A model generated the notes under the pieces. That model ran no database searches. It saw nothing but the letters and a program-made list of their open reading frames with translations, and had not been told where the DNA came from. 64,000 nt of DNA from Pseudomonadota bacterium (GTDB taxonomy: Bacteria > Pseudomonadota > Gammaproteobacteria > Xanthomonadales > Xanthomonadaceae): the NCBI GenBank assembly GCA_023388355.1, contig JAEWGI010000071.1:114964-178963 (forward strand), read 5' to 3'. How positions within the stretch are numbered: position 1 is the first letter of the stretch; each line of letters starts with the position of its first letter. The position numbers and the translations under genes are program-made. Positions 19,674 to 28,835 of the stretch are shown here, piece after piece.

Positions 19674-19694
19674 CGACAATCGCGTCGATTGTCG
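19674..19694. promoter_or_regulatory. Perfect inverted repeat in the nor/azurin divergent region
   Basis: CGACAATCG, a three-base spacer CGT, then CGATTGTCG: two nine-base arms with perfect symmetry. It is 40-60 bases upstream of the first nor gene and about 190 bases upstream of azurin, where an operator would lie. It does not match the FNR/DNR consensus (TTGAT-N4-ATCAA) or the NorR half-sites I know. The regulator is therefore unassigned. A hairpin role in RNA is less likely because it precedes the genes on both strands. Confidence 0.5.
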
Positions 19695-19884
19695 CCCTGC
19701 GCCGGATTCCGCCACGACAGGGCGCGAGGTCGCCAGGCTTGAAACGCAATGCGCGTGAGTGCCGCGTGAAGGCAGTGCAGGACCTCGGAGGACCGCGCCA
19801 CGTCGCGCAATCGCTCGGCCTTCTTCACCCGATGCTATGGCCCTGCCGGCGATCATGTCGCCGCCATCATCCCGGGAGAGCCCC

Positions 19885-20520
19885 ATGAACCTCAAACTCA
19901 CGTGCCTTTGCATCAGCTGCGCACTCGCGCTGGCGGCGTGCGCGGACTCCCCGCCGCCCGCGTCCGAAACGCAGGCGCCGGCAGCAACGCCGGCTCCCGC
20001 CGCCGAGCCCGCGCCGAGCGCGACTCCGGTCGCGCCTGCCGACCCGGTCGCGGGAACCGATCCGGCCACCGGCGCCGATGCGGCCGCCGTTCCAGCCGCG
20101 GCCCCGGCCAGCGGCGGCAACGAAGCCGTGGTCGAGAACTGCAGCACGACCATCGAGGGCAACGACGCGATGCAGTTCAACGTCGACTCGATCACCGTGC
20201 CCTCGTCTTGCAGCGAGTTCACCATCAACCTCAACCACGTCGGCAAGCTGCCGGTGGCGGCGATGGGCCACAACGTCGTGATTGCGCCGGGCTCCGACCG
20301 GGCGGCCATCGCCGCCGACGGCGTCTCGGCCGGCGTGGACGGTGGTTACGTCAAGGATGGCGACGCCCGCGTCATCGCCCATTCCGACATGGTCGGCGGT
20401 GGCGAAAGCACGTCCGTCACCTTCGCCGTCAGCGCGATCCAGGGCGCCGGGCCCTACGAGTTCTTCTGCAGCTTCCCCGGCCACTGGGCCGTGATGCGCG
20501 GCAGCATCAAGGTCGGCTGA
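19885..20520 (+). CDS. azu: Azurin, lipoprotein form with long Ala/Pro linker
   Basis: Blue type-1 copper protein that shuttles electrons in the periplasm, for example to NO or nitrite reductases or to peroxidases. The 211-residue precursor has a lipobox LAAC with cysteine 19, then an Ala/Pro/Thr-rich tether to about residue 78, then the azurin domain. Copper ligands are histidine 129, cysteine 195, histidine 200 and methionine 204, all at a constant offset of 83 from the Pseudomonas numbering. The cysteines 86 and 109 reproduce the 3-26 disulfide. It is thus a tethered azurin, presumably anchored to a membrane. It is divergent from the nor operon across about 250 bases. Confidence 0.95.
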   Translation: MNLKLTCLCISCALALAACADSPPPASETQAPAATPAPAAEPAPSATPVAPADPVAGTDPATGADAAAVPAAAPASGGNEAVVENCSTTIEGNDAMQFNVDSITVPSSCSEFTINLNHVGKLPVAAMGHNVVIAPGSDRAAIAADGVSAGVDGGYVKDGDARVIAHSDMVGGGESTSVTFAVSAIQGAGPYEFFCSFPGHWAVMRGSIKVG

Positions 20521-20530
20521 TCCGGCCTCC

Positions 20531-20560
20531 GGCGGCGCGGCCCTCCCCGGCCGCGCCGCC
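20531..20560. terminator. Strong hairpin after azurin
   Basis: A perfect 12-base stem, GGCGGCGCGGCC with GGCCGCGCCGCC, around a six-base loop CTCCCC. It begins 11 bases after the azurin stop and precedes the 3' end of the convergent hexosaminidase gene. No T-run follows (C-rich instead), as often in this genome. Likely terminates azurin and perhaps both genes. Confidence 0.65.
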
Positions 20561-20619
20561 CCCCTGCAACCCGGACAGGCGCTGCGCTTGCCCGCGCTGC
20601 GGATGTGCCGCCTGCGCGC

Positions 20620-22122
20620 CTACTCTCCCCACCCCAGGTCTTCTTCGGGGTGATACTCGATCCCCATCGCGTCCAGATGCCCGCGCAGCCCCTGCATCCG
20701 CTGCACGAATCCGGCATATCCGCGCCTGTCCGCAGCACTCCAGGCCAGCTCCGCCGACGCCGCGAGGCGCGGCCACAGCCGGTTGTCGGCGGCCGCGTCG
20801 GTGTGCACCAGTTCGGTCCACAGCGCAGCCTCGATGCCCACCGCGGTCGGGAACGGTGCCGGATCGAATCCGTACAGCCGCGCCATCGGCACGCCCTCCT
20901 TGCGGCACCAGTCGTAGGTCTGCGGCTGGCCGGCATAGTTGCCGTGGTCGATGTAGAAGTACGAGCATGGCGACAGGACCAGCGGGTGTCCCTCCGCGAC
21001 GGCAGGGCCGATCTCGTAGCTGTCGTTCCACAGCTGCAGCAGCATGGCGGGGCTGGTGTCGGCCACGGACGCCTCCTCCCAGGCCACCGGCGTGCGTCCC
21101 ATCTGTTCGACCATCTTCGCCGCTCGCGCCACGAAATCGGCATACAGCGGATGCTTGATCTCGTCGCCACCGATATGGATCTGCTGCGACGGGAAGATCG
21201 CCACCACTTCCTCCAGCACGCCGCGGACGAACGGGTACACCACGTCCGGCTTGTCCAGGCACAGCACGCTGAAACCCACCTCCAGGCCGGAGTATGGCGC
21301 CAGGTTCTCCACGCCGTCGCAGGCCAGCTCGTTGTACGACGCCAGCGCCGCCTGCACGTGGCCGGGCACGTCGATCTCGGGCACGATGGTGATCCCGCGC
21401 TCCTGCGCATACACCACCAGGTGGCGCAGCTGGTCCTGGGTGTAGAAGCCGCTGCGACCGCCCTCGACCGCGCTGGCGCCGCCGATTTCCGCCAGCCGCG
21501 GATACCGCGTGATTTCGATCCGCCAACCCTGGTCGTCGGTCAGGTGCAGGTGCAGGCGATTCAACTTGAACCGCGCCATCCGGTCGATCGTCTTCTCCAG
21601 GTATTCCACCGGCAGGAAGCTGCGGGCCACGTCCAGCGACAGGCCGCGCCAGGGATATGCCGGCGCATCCCCGATCGCCACGCGGGGCACGCGGTACATG
21701 GCCTGCGGCTGCGCCGGCAGCAGCTGCCGCAGCGTCTGCACCGCATGCAGCAGCCCGGCATCGGTGCGCGCGACCAGCTCGATGCCCTCGCCCACCGTCA
21801 GCCGGTAGCCTTCCTCGCCCAGCGCCGCATCGTCGTCGTCCAGCCGCAGGCGGATGCGCGTGGCGGCGGTGTCGTCGGCAGCGATGTCCAGATCCTCCAG
21901 CATCGCCCGGATCGCGCGCGCCGCGTTGGCCGCGGCAGGGTCCACCTCCAGCGCCACCGCCGCCTGGATTTCAAGCATGCCGTCGCCTCGTTCAACCGAC
22001 TTCGGCACCGGAACCAGGTGCAGGGTGGACGTGGCGCCGTCCATCGCGGCGGCCGGAGAAAACAGGCCGCAGGCGGCGATCGCGAACGCCGTCGCGGCGC
22101 ACAGCAGAACCCTGGACTTCAT
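20620..22122 (-). CDS. Beta-N-acetylhexosaminidase (GH20)
   Basis: Family 20 glycosidase that removes terminal N-acetylglucosamine or N-acetylgalactosamine from chito-oligosaccharides and glycans by substrate-assisted catalysis. The 500-residue precursor begins MKSRVLLCAATAFAIAAC, a signal with an acceptable lipobox, so it is probably a periplasmic or outer-membrane lipoprotein. A GH20b domain (about 30-150) precedes the catalytic barrel, where HIGGDEI gives the aspartate 320 and glutamate 321 pair. RLHLHLTDDQGWRIEI and PEIDVPGH are further family signatures. The C-terminal WTELVHTDAAADNRLWPR is also typical. It is transcribed alone. Confidence 0.94.
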   Translation of the reverse strand: MKSRVLLCAATAFAIAACGLFSPAAAMDGATSTLHLVPVPKSVERGDGMLEIQAAVALEVDPAAANAARAIRAMLEDLDIAADDTAATRIRLRLDDDDAALGEEGYRLTVGEGIELVARTDAGLLHAVQTLRQLLPAQPQAMYRVPRVAIGDAPAYPWRGLSLDVARSFLPVEYLEKTIDRMARFKLNRLHLHLTDDQGWRIEITRYPRLAEIGGASAVEGGRSGFYTQDQLRHLVVYAQERGITIVPEIDVPGHVQAALASYNELACDGVENLAPYSGLEVGFSVLCLDKPDVVYPFVRGVLEEVVAIFPSQQIHIGGDEIKHPLYADFVARAAKMVEQMGRTPVAWEEASVADTSPAMLLQLWNDSYEIGPAVAEGHPLVLSPCSYFYIDHGNYAGQPQTYDWCRKEGVPMARLYGFDPAPFPTAVGIEAALWTELVHTDAAADNRLWPRLAASAELAWSAADRRGYAGFVQRMQGLRGHLDAMGIEYHPEEDLGWGE

Positions 22123-22506
22123 CGATATCCCCACTTCGTTGGCAGCCGCGCGGCTGCGGAAAACCAGCGGGCACTTTCCCCGCAGCGCAGGCAAATGTCC
22201 AATGCGTGCCTGATGTCCGGTCGATGACCCGACGCGGGCCTGGAAGGACATTCCATGTCCCCCTGCGTGCGGTCGACATGTCCGCCAGCCCGAACGCGCC
22301 GCCGCGCACGGGGCGTCCGCCCATTGCCGCCACGCCCGCGGCCGGATGCACCCGGCGATACCCGAATCGCTGCACGCGGTGGCGACGACCGGAAGCAGCG
22401 ATGCCGCCGCGTTCGCGCACGCCGTGAGGCTGGCCGCGACTCGCCGCGCAGGCCTGGCATGCGAACGCCGGGCTATCCTGTCGGCCCGCTTCGCGACGAC
22501 TCCCGC
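22123..22506. other. Intergenic region between divergent genes, no gene seen
   Basis: 384 bases between the hexosaminidase and FKBP starts. The open frames here are low-complexity arginine/proline stretches without ribosome sites or recognisable domains. The two divergent promoters should lie in it. I see no convincing operator or RNA gene. Confidence 0.6.
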
Positions 22507-22947
22507 ATGACGAACCGCCTGCCCCGCCTCGCCACCGTCCTCTCCGTGCTGCTGGTCGCCGCCTGCGGCGGACCCGCGCCCTACACCGGCGGCGACGTGG
22601 CGCAGCTGCAGCGCATCGACGTGACGGTGGGCGAAGGCGAAACCGCGACCGCCGGCGACGAGGTCAGCGTGCACTACACCGGCTGGCTCCACGACGAGCG
22701 CGCGCCCGACAGGCGCGGCGCGAAGTTCGACAGTTCCCGCGACCGCGGCCGGCCTTTCGTCTTCAGGCTGGGGGCCGGGCGCGTGATCCGCGGCTGGGAC
22801 GAAGGGGTTGCCGGCATGCGGACAGGCGGCAAGCGGGAACTGTGCATTCCCGCATACCTGGGCTATGGCGCCGAAGGCGCCGGAAAGGCGATCCCGCCGG
22901 GCGCCTCGCTGGTGTTCGAGGTGGAGCTGCTGGACGTGCGGCGCTGA
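22507..22947 (+). CDS. FKBP-type peptidyl-prolyl isomerase lipoprotein
   Basis: A 146-residue single-domain FK506-binding protein that speeds cis/trans isomerisation of prolyl bonds in the periplasm. [20 protein letters not shown] is a lipoprotein signal with cysteine 20 as the acylated residue. The FKBP core shows [43 protein letters not shown], and [25 protein letters not shown], covering all usual active-site strands. It resembles FkpA/Mip-type domains without their N-terminal dimerisation helices. No operon partner is evident. Confidence 0.94.
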   Translation: MTNRLPRLATVLSVLLVAACGGPAPYTGGDVAQLQRIDVTVGEGETATAGDEVSVHYTGWLHDERAPDRRGAKFDSSRDRGRPFVFRLGAGRVIRGWDEGVAGMRTGGKRELCIPAYLGYGAEGAGKAIPPGASLVFEVELLDVRR

Positions 22948-23171
22948 AGCCGCATCGCAGCACGCGCAGCCTCCTCGCCAGGGACCTTGCCGACTCCGCA
23001 TGCCGACTTGCCGCTCGCCAGCACGCGCACCATCGCGCGGCGCGACGGCGGAAACCGCGGCCCGGCACCCCCGCAGCGCCCGCCACCGCATTCGACCTTG
23101 GTGGCATGGCATGTTTCCGGCATGCCTTCCTGTCCTAGCATGGCCATGGTCCACATCGGTGCCAGCCTGCC

Positions 23172-24431
23172 TTGAACGCGACCCCGATCGAAATCGTGGC
23201 CACCGCGCTGTTCGCGCTGGCGGTCGTGCACACCTTCAGCACCAAGTACTTCCAGCGACTGGCCGACCGCCAGCCGGCCCATTCGGGCATCTGGCACCTG
23301 CTGGCCGAGGTCGAGGTGGTCTTCGGCTTCTGGGCCATGGTCTTCGTGCTCACGATGATGGCGATGCTGGGCACCTCCGAGGCTGCGGCCTACGTCGATT
23401 CGCGCAACTTCACCGAGCCGATGTTCGTGTTCGCGATCATGGTGATCGCCGGCACCCGGCCGATCGTGTGGCTGGCCGCGCACCTGGTGGACGGCATGGC
23501 CCGCCTGCTGCCATGGCGCAACGGCCTGGAATTCTGCTTCAGCGTGCTGGCGCTGGTACCGCTGCTGGGCTCGTTCATCACCGAACCGGCGGCGATGACC
23601 CTGGCGGCGATGCTGCTCGCCCGCCGGGTGTACGCGGTGCACGTGTCGGACAAGGTCAAGTACGCGCTGCTGGGCACGCTGTTCGTCAACATCTCGATCG
23701 GCGGCGTGCTGACGCCGTTCGCCGCACCGCCTGTGCTGATGGTCGCCGGCAAATGGAACTGGGACCTGCTGTTCATGCTGACCAACTTCGGCTGGAAGGC
23801 GGCGCTGGCGGTGGTGTTCAACGCGGCGGTCGTGGTGTTCCTGTTCCGCAAGGAGCTGGGCAGGCTGCCGTCGGGCGAGTCCGGCACGCCGACCAGGCCG
23901 GTGCCCCCGCTGATCGTGGCGCTGCACGTGCTGTTCCTGGCCGGGCTGGTGGTGTTCGCGCATCATCCGGCGATGTTCATGGGCATCTTCCTGCTGTTCA
24001 TGGGCGTGGCCACCGCCTACGGCAAGTACCAGGACCGGCTGATCCTGCGCGAGGGCCTGCTGGTGGCCTTCTTCCTTGCCGGGCTGGTGGTGCTGGGCGG
24101 ACAGCAGCGCTGGTGGCTGCAGCCGCTGCTGATGGACATGAGCACCGACGCGGTGTTCTTCGGCGCCACCGCGCTGACCGCGATCACCGACAACGCCGCC
24201 CTGACCTACCTGGGCTCGCTGGTCGAGGGGCTGAGCGACGAGTTCAAGTACATGCTGGTGGCCGGCGCGGTGGCCGGCGGCGGCCTGACGGTGATCGCCA
24301 ACGCGCCCAACCCGGCGGGCATGTCCATCGTGCGCCGCTATTTCAAGGACCAGACCATACACCCCCTCGGCCTGCTGGCCGCGGCGCTGCCACCGACGCT
24401 GGTTGCGATGGCGGCATTCCGGCTGCTCTAG
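23172..24431 (+). CDS. Putative Na+/H+ antiporter (PF07399-type)
   Basis: A 419-residue polytopic membrane protein with about 11-12 hydrophobic segments, matching the family annotated as putative Na+/H+ antiporter, a relative of the ion-transporter superfamily. LGSFITEPAAMTLAAMLLARR and LTAITDNAALTYLGSLVEG hold the conserved acidic residues in membrane segments, and ANAPNPAG is typical of this fold. The start is TTG at 23172; no better ATG lies upstream in frame, and the next ATG would remove the first helix. Ion specificity is not established. It appears monocistronic. Confidence 0.85.
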   Translation: MNATPIEIVATALFALAVVHTFSTKYFQRLADRQPAHSGIWHLLAEVEVVFGFWAMVFVLTMMAMLGTSEAAAYVDSRNFTEPMFVFAIMVIAGTRPIVWLAAHLVDGMARLLPWRNGLEFCFSVLALVPLLGSFITEPAAMTLAAMLLARRVYAVHVSDKVKYALLGTLFVNISIGGVLTPFAAPPVLMVAGKWNWDLLFMLTNFGWKAALAVVFNAAVVVFLFRKELGRLPSGESGTPTRPVPPLIVALHVLFLAGLVVFAHHPAMFMGIFLLFMGVATAYGKYQDRLILREGLLVAFFLAGLVVLGGQQRWWLQPLLMDMSTDAVFFGATALTAITDNAALTYLGSLVEGLSDEFKYMLVAGAVAGGGLTVIANAPNPAGMSIVRRYFKDQTIHPLGLLAAALPPTLVAMAAFRLL

Positions 24432-24568
24432 CGGATTGACGCCACGCGGCCCGGTCGAGCGCGGCACCGGCGCGACGTCAGCGCTACGCGGATGGTGAAG
24501 AGAACGTCGTCCTCGCGCCGGGGCGGCGATCTATCCTGCGTCCCGGCACCAACGACAGGAGACGGCTC

Positions 24569-24964
24569 ATGGCCAAGGCGCCTGCAAAACCCTCGAACCG
24601 CAAGCCGCCCGAGCCTTCCGGCGGCCACGCGGTCATCGCCGGCTGGATCAAGGACGCGATGCCCGCCCTGCAGCCCATCCTCAGGCATCTGGACAAGGCG
24701 ATCCGCGACGCCATCCCGGGCCTGGAGTACGCGGTGAAGTGGAAGAAGGCGTACTACGGCCTGCCGGACAAGGGCTGGGTGATCGAGATGGTGGCCTACG
24801 ACGTGTCGGTGAACCTGGTGTTCTTCGCCGGCGCGAAGTTCGACCCCAGCCCGCCGCAGGGCGAGGGCTCGCGCTACGTCAAGATCCGCTCGCTGGACGA
24901 AGCGCGCGCGCCCGAGGTGCGCGACTGGATCCGCCAGGTCGCGGATCACCCCGGCTGGAGCTGA
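24569..24964 (+). CDS. DUF1801 domain protein
   Basis: A 131-residue cytoplasmic protein of the DUF1801/YdhG-like family. The core pattern is AIRDAIPGLEYAVKWKKAYYGLPDKGWVIEMVAY followed by a hydrophobic strand with FFAGAKFDPSPP and a closing VKIRSLDEARAPEVRDWIRQ. The family is small, fold-defined and functionally uncharacterised. A lysine/proline-rich tail of 20 residues precedes the domain. The ATG follows a good ACAGGAG ribosome site. It is convergent with the epimerase gene. Confidence 0.85.
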   Translation: MAKAPAKPSNRKPPEPSGGHAVIAGWIKDAMPALQPILRHLDKAIRDAIPGLEYAVKWKKAYYGLPDKGWVIEMVAYDVSVNLVFFAGAKFDPSPPQGEGSRYVKIRSLDEARAPEVRDWIRQVADHPGWS

Positions 24965-24985
24965 GGCGGCCCTCGATTCGAGGAA

Positions 24986-26143
24986 TCAACTGTCCGGCGC
25001 GGGCTGCGCGCCCTGCGCCCGCCAGGCCGCCAGCAGTTCGGCTTCGCGTTCGCGGCTGATCCCGGCCCCGAGCCGGGCCTGGCGTTCGACCGGCAGCGCG
25101 CGGAACCAGGCCAGCAGGTCGGCCACGGTGGTCGCCAGCGGGCGGAAGGTCAGGCCCGCGCCGATTGCGCGTGCGTTGCTGACCGACCCGTAGCCACCGT
25201 AGGCGGGATGGCTGCGCGAGACCCAGATCGGCAGGCCCACCTCGTGCCGCTCGAGGAACTCCGCCGGCACGTGGGTGAAACGCGCCGGGCCGCCGGTCAC
25301 GGCGTGGCAGCCGTGCACCATCGCATCCGTGCTCATGGCGTAGTCCGGCCCGCAGGCGTTGAACGTGCCGGTGGCGCCGTTCTCGACCATGCGGATGGTC
25401 CACTCGGCCAGGTCGCGCGCGTCGACCACCTGCACCGGATCGCTCCCGTCGCCAGGCACCAGCACCTCGCCGCCCTGGGCGATGCGGTGCGGCCAGTAGG
25501 TGAAGCGGTCGCTGTCGTCGCGCGGGCCGACGATATAGCCCGGGCGGATGATGGTGCTGCGGCCGCCGAACTGGCGGCGCGCTTCGGCCTCGCTCAGGGC
25601 CTTGAGCGGGCCGTAGAGGTTTTCCATGTCGGCCACCAGGGTCTCGCGGGTCTCGGCCATCGCGTCGCGGCCGCGGTACGTCGCGAGCGGCGCGTCCTCG
25701 TCGATGCCGGGTCTGGAACCGTCGGCATAGACCGAGATGGTCGAGATGAACACGTACTGCCCGACGCTGTCCTTCAATGCGTTGCCCGCGTCGCGCACCC
25801 AGAACGGCAGCGTGGTCGGGTTGTCGATGCAGGCATCCCAGCGCCGACCGCGCAGCGCCGCGAGCTCGCCGGCATTGCGGTCGCCGTGCAGCTGCTCCAC
25901 CTCCCCCGGCCATTCGGGCGAGGGCCGCCGGCCGCGGTTGAACAGGGTGACGCGATGGCCGCGCGCCAGCGCGTACCGCACCTGGAACGGCCCGGTGAAC
26001 CCGGTGCCGCCGAGGATGAGGAGGTCCAGCGGTCTGGCCGCGCGCCCGACCGGGGCCGACGCTGCGGTGGCAGGCGCCGGAAGCGCGGCGGAGGCGGCGG
26101 CGAGCGCGCCGAGCTTGAACAGGCCGCGGCGGGTGGTGCGCAT
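24986..26143 (-). CDS. Tat-exported NAD-dependent epimerase/dehydratase-like protein
   Basis: A 385-residue extended short-chain dehydrogenase. The start is the ATG at 26143, preceded by a GGAGAA site; the longer frame to 26200 is not supported. A twin-arginine signal (TTRRGLFKLG and a hydrophobic AAASAALPAPA run) precedes LLILGGTGFTGPF, the Rossmann nucleotide site, from residue 42. STISVYADGS and RPGYIVGPRDDSDRFTYWP are typical of sugar-nucleotide epimerase-like enzymes. A cofactor-bearing enzyme exported folded by Tat is consistent with such proteins in related genera. The substrate is unknown. Confidence 0.85.
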   Translation of the reverse strand: MRTTRRGLFKLGALAAASAALPAPATAASAPVGRAARPLDLLILGGTGFTGPFQVRYALARGHRVTLFNRGRRPSPEWPGEVEQLHGDRNAGELAALRGRRWDACIDNPTTLPFWVRDAGNALKDSVGQYVFISTISVYADGSRPGIDEDAPLATYRGRDAMAETRETLVADMENLYGPLKALSEAEARRQFGGRSTIIRPGYIVGPRDDSDRFTYWPHRIAQGGEVLVPGDGSDPVQVVDARDLAEWTIRMVENGATGTFNACGPDYAMSTDAMVHGCHAVTGGPARFTHVPAEFLERHEVGLPIWVSRSHPAYGGYGSVSNARAIGAGLTFRPLATTVADLLAWFRALPVERQARLGAGISREREAELLAAWRAQGAQPAPDS

Positions 26144-26358
26144 GGCGGGTTCTCCGATGGCGTGCGGCCATTCCAGCACCGCCCGGCACCCGCGGCCCAT
26201 GCCGGAAGTCGTGGCCGCATCGCCACGGATGTTCGCCGTGCACGGCTGCGGTTCGTGCAGCGTCTGTCCTTGAGCTCAAGCGGCTCGACATCCGCCACCG
26301 GTGCCGGCCGTACGAGGGCATTCGCGACACCAGGGGCCGGGTCGCGCCGTGCGCACCG

Positions 26359-27321
26359 TCAGCGGACGGCGCATTGCTCCCCGCGCCGGTGCGCGCCCGG
26401 CGTTACGCCCATCTCGCGCGCGAACGCGCGGGTGAACGTGGACTCCGACTCGTAGCCCACCTCGGCGGCGATTCGCCCGATCGGCGCGCGCGATTCGCGC
26501 AGCTTCTGCGCGGCGACCAGCATCCGCCAGCGGGTCAGGTAGGTCATCGGCGGCACCCCCAGCGTGCGCGCGAACCGCTCGGCAAACGCCGACCGCGAAA
26601 GCAGCGCCTCGTCGGCCAGCTGCCCGGCGCTCCAGGGATGCGCCGGCCTGGTGTGCATCACCGACAGCGCCCGCGCCAGTGGCGGATCGCGCAGCGCCGC
26701 CAGCCAGCTGGCCGCCGCCGGGGGCAGCTGCTCGATGTATTCGCGCACGGCCTCGACGAACAACAGTTCGGACAGCCGCGCCAGCACGTCCTGCGCGCCC
26801 GGCTGGCGAGACAGGTGGGTACGCGCGGCGTAGCGGAACGAGCTCTCCACCCAGTCCGCGCACGGCCGCCCGCACATGCTGGTGACCAGCAAGTCGGGCA
26901 GTGCGTCCAGGAGCGGGTGGTTGCGCACCGCCGTGCCGAGGTAGCCGCACACGAAGCGGCTCACCACGTCCTCGCCGGCACCCTCGTCGATCCGGGCCAG
27001 CTCGTCGTCGCCGCCGCGGATCAGGGATCCGGCATGCATCGGGGGAAGGCCGAGGTCGCTGCCGAACAGGTGCACGTCGTTGCGCACCACCACGATCAGG
27101 TCGCCGGCGCTGCACATCCGCGGCGTTGCGCCGCGGACGCTGATCTGCACCCGGCCGTCGAGGACGTAGTGGAACGCCACCAGGGCCGCATCCGGCGTGT
27201 CGGGCGCGCAGTCCTCGCGGTCGACCCTCGAATGCACGCACCAGGGCGTGCGGAAGGTGGCGTCGAGGAACACCCCGCCGCTGAATCGCAGAACACCAAG
27301 CAGGTCGGACAGTGCATCCAT
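26359..27321 (-). CDS. AraC-family transcription regulator with cupin sensor
   Basis: A 320-residue regulator. The N-terminal cupin-type ligand domain (MDALSDLLGVLRFSGGVF, Cupin_6 style) covers about 1-180, and a C-terminal AraC double helix-turn-helix lies at about 215-315, with SRSAFAERFARTLGVPPMTYL and IGRIAAEVGYESESTFTRAF. It is divergent from the TPR protein gene at 27444, with 122 bases between, and would plausibly control that gene or itself. The inducer is not predictable. A longer frame upstream is ignored because the cupin starts at this methionine. Confidence 0.92.
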   Translation of the reverse strand: MDALSDLLGVLRFSGGVFLDATFRTPWCVHSRVDREDCAPDTPDAALVAFHYVLDGRVQISVRGATPRMCSAGDLIVVVRNDVHLFGSDLGLPPMHAGSLIRGGDDELARIDEGAGEDVVSRFVCGYLGTAVRNHPLLDALPDLLVTSMCGRPCADWVESSFRYAARTHLSRQPGAQDVLARLSELLFVEAVREYIEQLPPAAASWLAALRDPPLARALSVMHTRPAHPWSAGQLADEALLSRSAFAERFARTLGVPPMTYLTRWRMLVAAQKLRESRAPIGRIAAEVGYESESTFTRAFAREMGVTPGAHRRGEQCAVR

Positions 27322-27443
27322 GTGCGCATCCCGTGTGCCGGCGGCTGGGCAAAGCGCGCCGGCGGCCCGGCCATACCGCGCCGGCAGTGCGAGGCGGAAA
27401 GTGGACCCCATGCCGGACGCCCCGGCGCCCTGGAGAACCTTCC

Positions 27444-28787
27444 ATGACCAAACGCGATTCTGGGAACCACCCGATCAGTGGCGCAACCGCCGAAAGTCTG
27501 GCTGACTATGAGCACGCCTGCCACGAGCTGCGCTGCTACATCGGCGACCCCGTCGCCAGCGTCGACCGGGCGCTCGCTGCCAGCCCCGGCATGACCATGG
27601 CCCACGCGCTCAAGGCCTGGCTGCACCTGCTGGGCACCGAGCCCGAGGGCATCCCGGTCGCCCGCCAGTGCCTGCGCGACGCCGAGCGACTGCCGGCCAA
27701 CGCGCGCGAACGCGGGCACCTGCGGGCCATCGCCCTGCTGGCCGACGGGCACTGGCGCCACGCCGCCCGGGTGCTGGAGGACGTCAGCATCGACCACCCG
27801 CACGACGCCCTCGCGCTGCAGGCGGGCCACCTGCTGGACTTTTTCACCGGCGACGCGCGCATGTTGCGCGACCGCATCGCCCGCGCGCTGCCGGCATGGG
27901 ACGCCGGCCGGCCCGGCCACCATGCCCTGCTGGGCATGCACGCCTTCGGCCTGGAGGAGTGCGGCGAGTATGCGCAGGCCGAGCGCCAGGGACGCAGGAG
28001 CGTCGGGCTCGAGCCACGCGACGGCTGGGCCTGGCACGCCGTGGCCCACGTGATGGAGATGCAGGGCCGCACCGACGACGGAATCGCGTGGCTGCGGGCC
28101 GATCCCGGCGCATGGTCGCGCGACAGCAGCTTCGCGGTGCACAACTGGTGGCATCTGGCCCTGTTCCACCTCGAATGCGGCAGGATCGAGCAGGCGCTGG
28201 CCCTGTTCGACGGCCCGATCGACGGCCACGCATCGCCGCTGGCGATCGACCTGGTGGATGCGACCGCCCTGCTGTGGCGCCTGCACCTGCGCGGCGTCGA
28301 GCTCGGCAGTCGCTGGAACCGCGTCGCCGACCGCTGGGCGCAGCTCGCCGGCGCCGGCAACTACGCCTTCAACGACTGCCACGCGATGATGGCCTTCGTC
28401 GGCGCCGGGCGCGAACGCGGCCAGCACGCGGTGCTCGAGTCGCTGGGGGCGGCCGCCACCGGCGGAACGGGAGATGCGGCCCTGTTCGCGCGCGAGGTCG
28501 GCCTCGACGCCGCGCGCGCCATGCAGGCGTTCGGGCAGGCGCGCTTCGCCGACACCGTGGCGCTGTTGCGCCCGCTGGTGCGCCGCGCCCACCGGTTCGG
28601 CGGCAGCCACGCCCAGCGCGACCTCCTCGACCTGTCCCTGCTCGAAGCGGCAATCCGTGGCGAACAACCGCGCCTGGCCGCAGCCCTGGCACGCGAACGG
28701 GCCGCGCGCCGCCCGCACAGCCCGCTCAACCGGCGCTTGCTGCAACGCGCCGACGCCGGCCGATCGCAGCCGCGGTGCGTCGCCTGA
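27444..28787 (+). CDS. TPR protein of the TTC38 family
   Basis: A 447-residue protein made of helical repeats, similar in length and motif order to tetratricopeptide repeat protein 38. HALKAWLHLLGTE, ANARERGHLRAIALLADGHWRHAARVLED, HHALLGMHAFGLEECGEYAQAE and HAVAHVMEMQGRTDDGIAWL follow the family pattern. Its function is unknown in bacteria; an adaptor or scaffold role is the general expectation. The gene is divergent from an AraC-type regulator and is a good candidate for its target. No signal peptide is present. Confidence 0.85.
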   Translation: MTKRDSGNHPISGATAESLADYEHACHELRCYIGDPVASVDRALAASPGMTMAHALKAWLHLLGTEPEGIPVARQCLRDAERLPANARERGHLRAIALLADGHWRHAARVLEDVSIDHPHDALALQAGHLLDFFTGDARMLRDRIARALPAWDAGRPGHHALLGMHAFGLEECGEYAQAERQGRRSVGLEPRDGWAWHAVAHVMEMQGRTDDGIAWLRADPGAWSRDSSFAVHNWWHLALFHLECGRIEQALALFDGPIDGHASPLAIDLVDATALLWRLHLRGVELGSRWNRVADRWAQLAGAGNYAFNDCHAMMAFVGAGRERGQHAVLESLGAAATGGTGDAALFAREVGLDAARAMQAFGQARFADTVALLRPLVRRAHRFGGSHAQRDLLDLSLLEAAIRGEQPRLAAALARERAARRPHSPLNRRLLQRADAGRSQPRCVA

Positions 28788-28835
28788 CGGCGACCCGGCG
28801 AGTCCGACCCCACCCACCATCTCCGTGGAGCCCAC

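Noticed and set aside
19674..19694. Reading this palindrome as an FNR/DNR or NorR site
   Set aside because: It lacks TTGAT-N4-ATCAA and the NorR half-sites. It is kept only as an unassigned operator.
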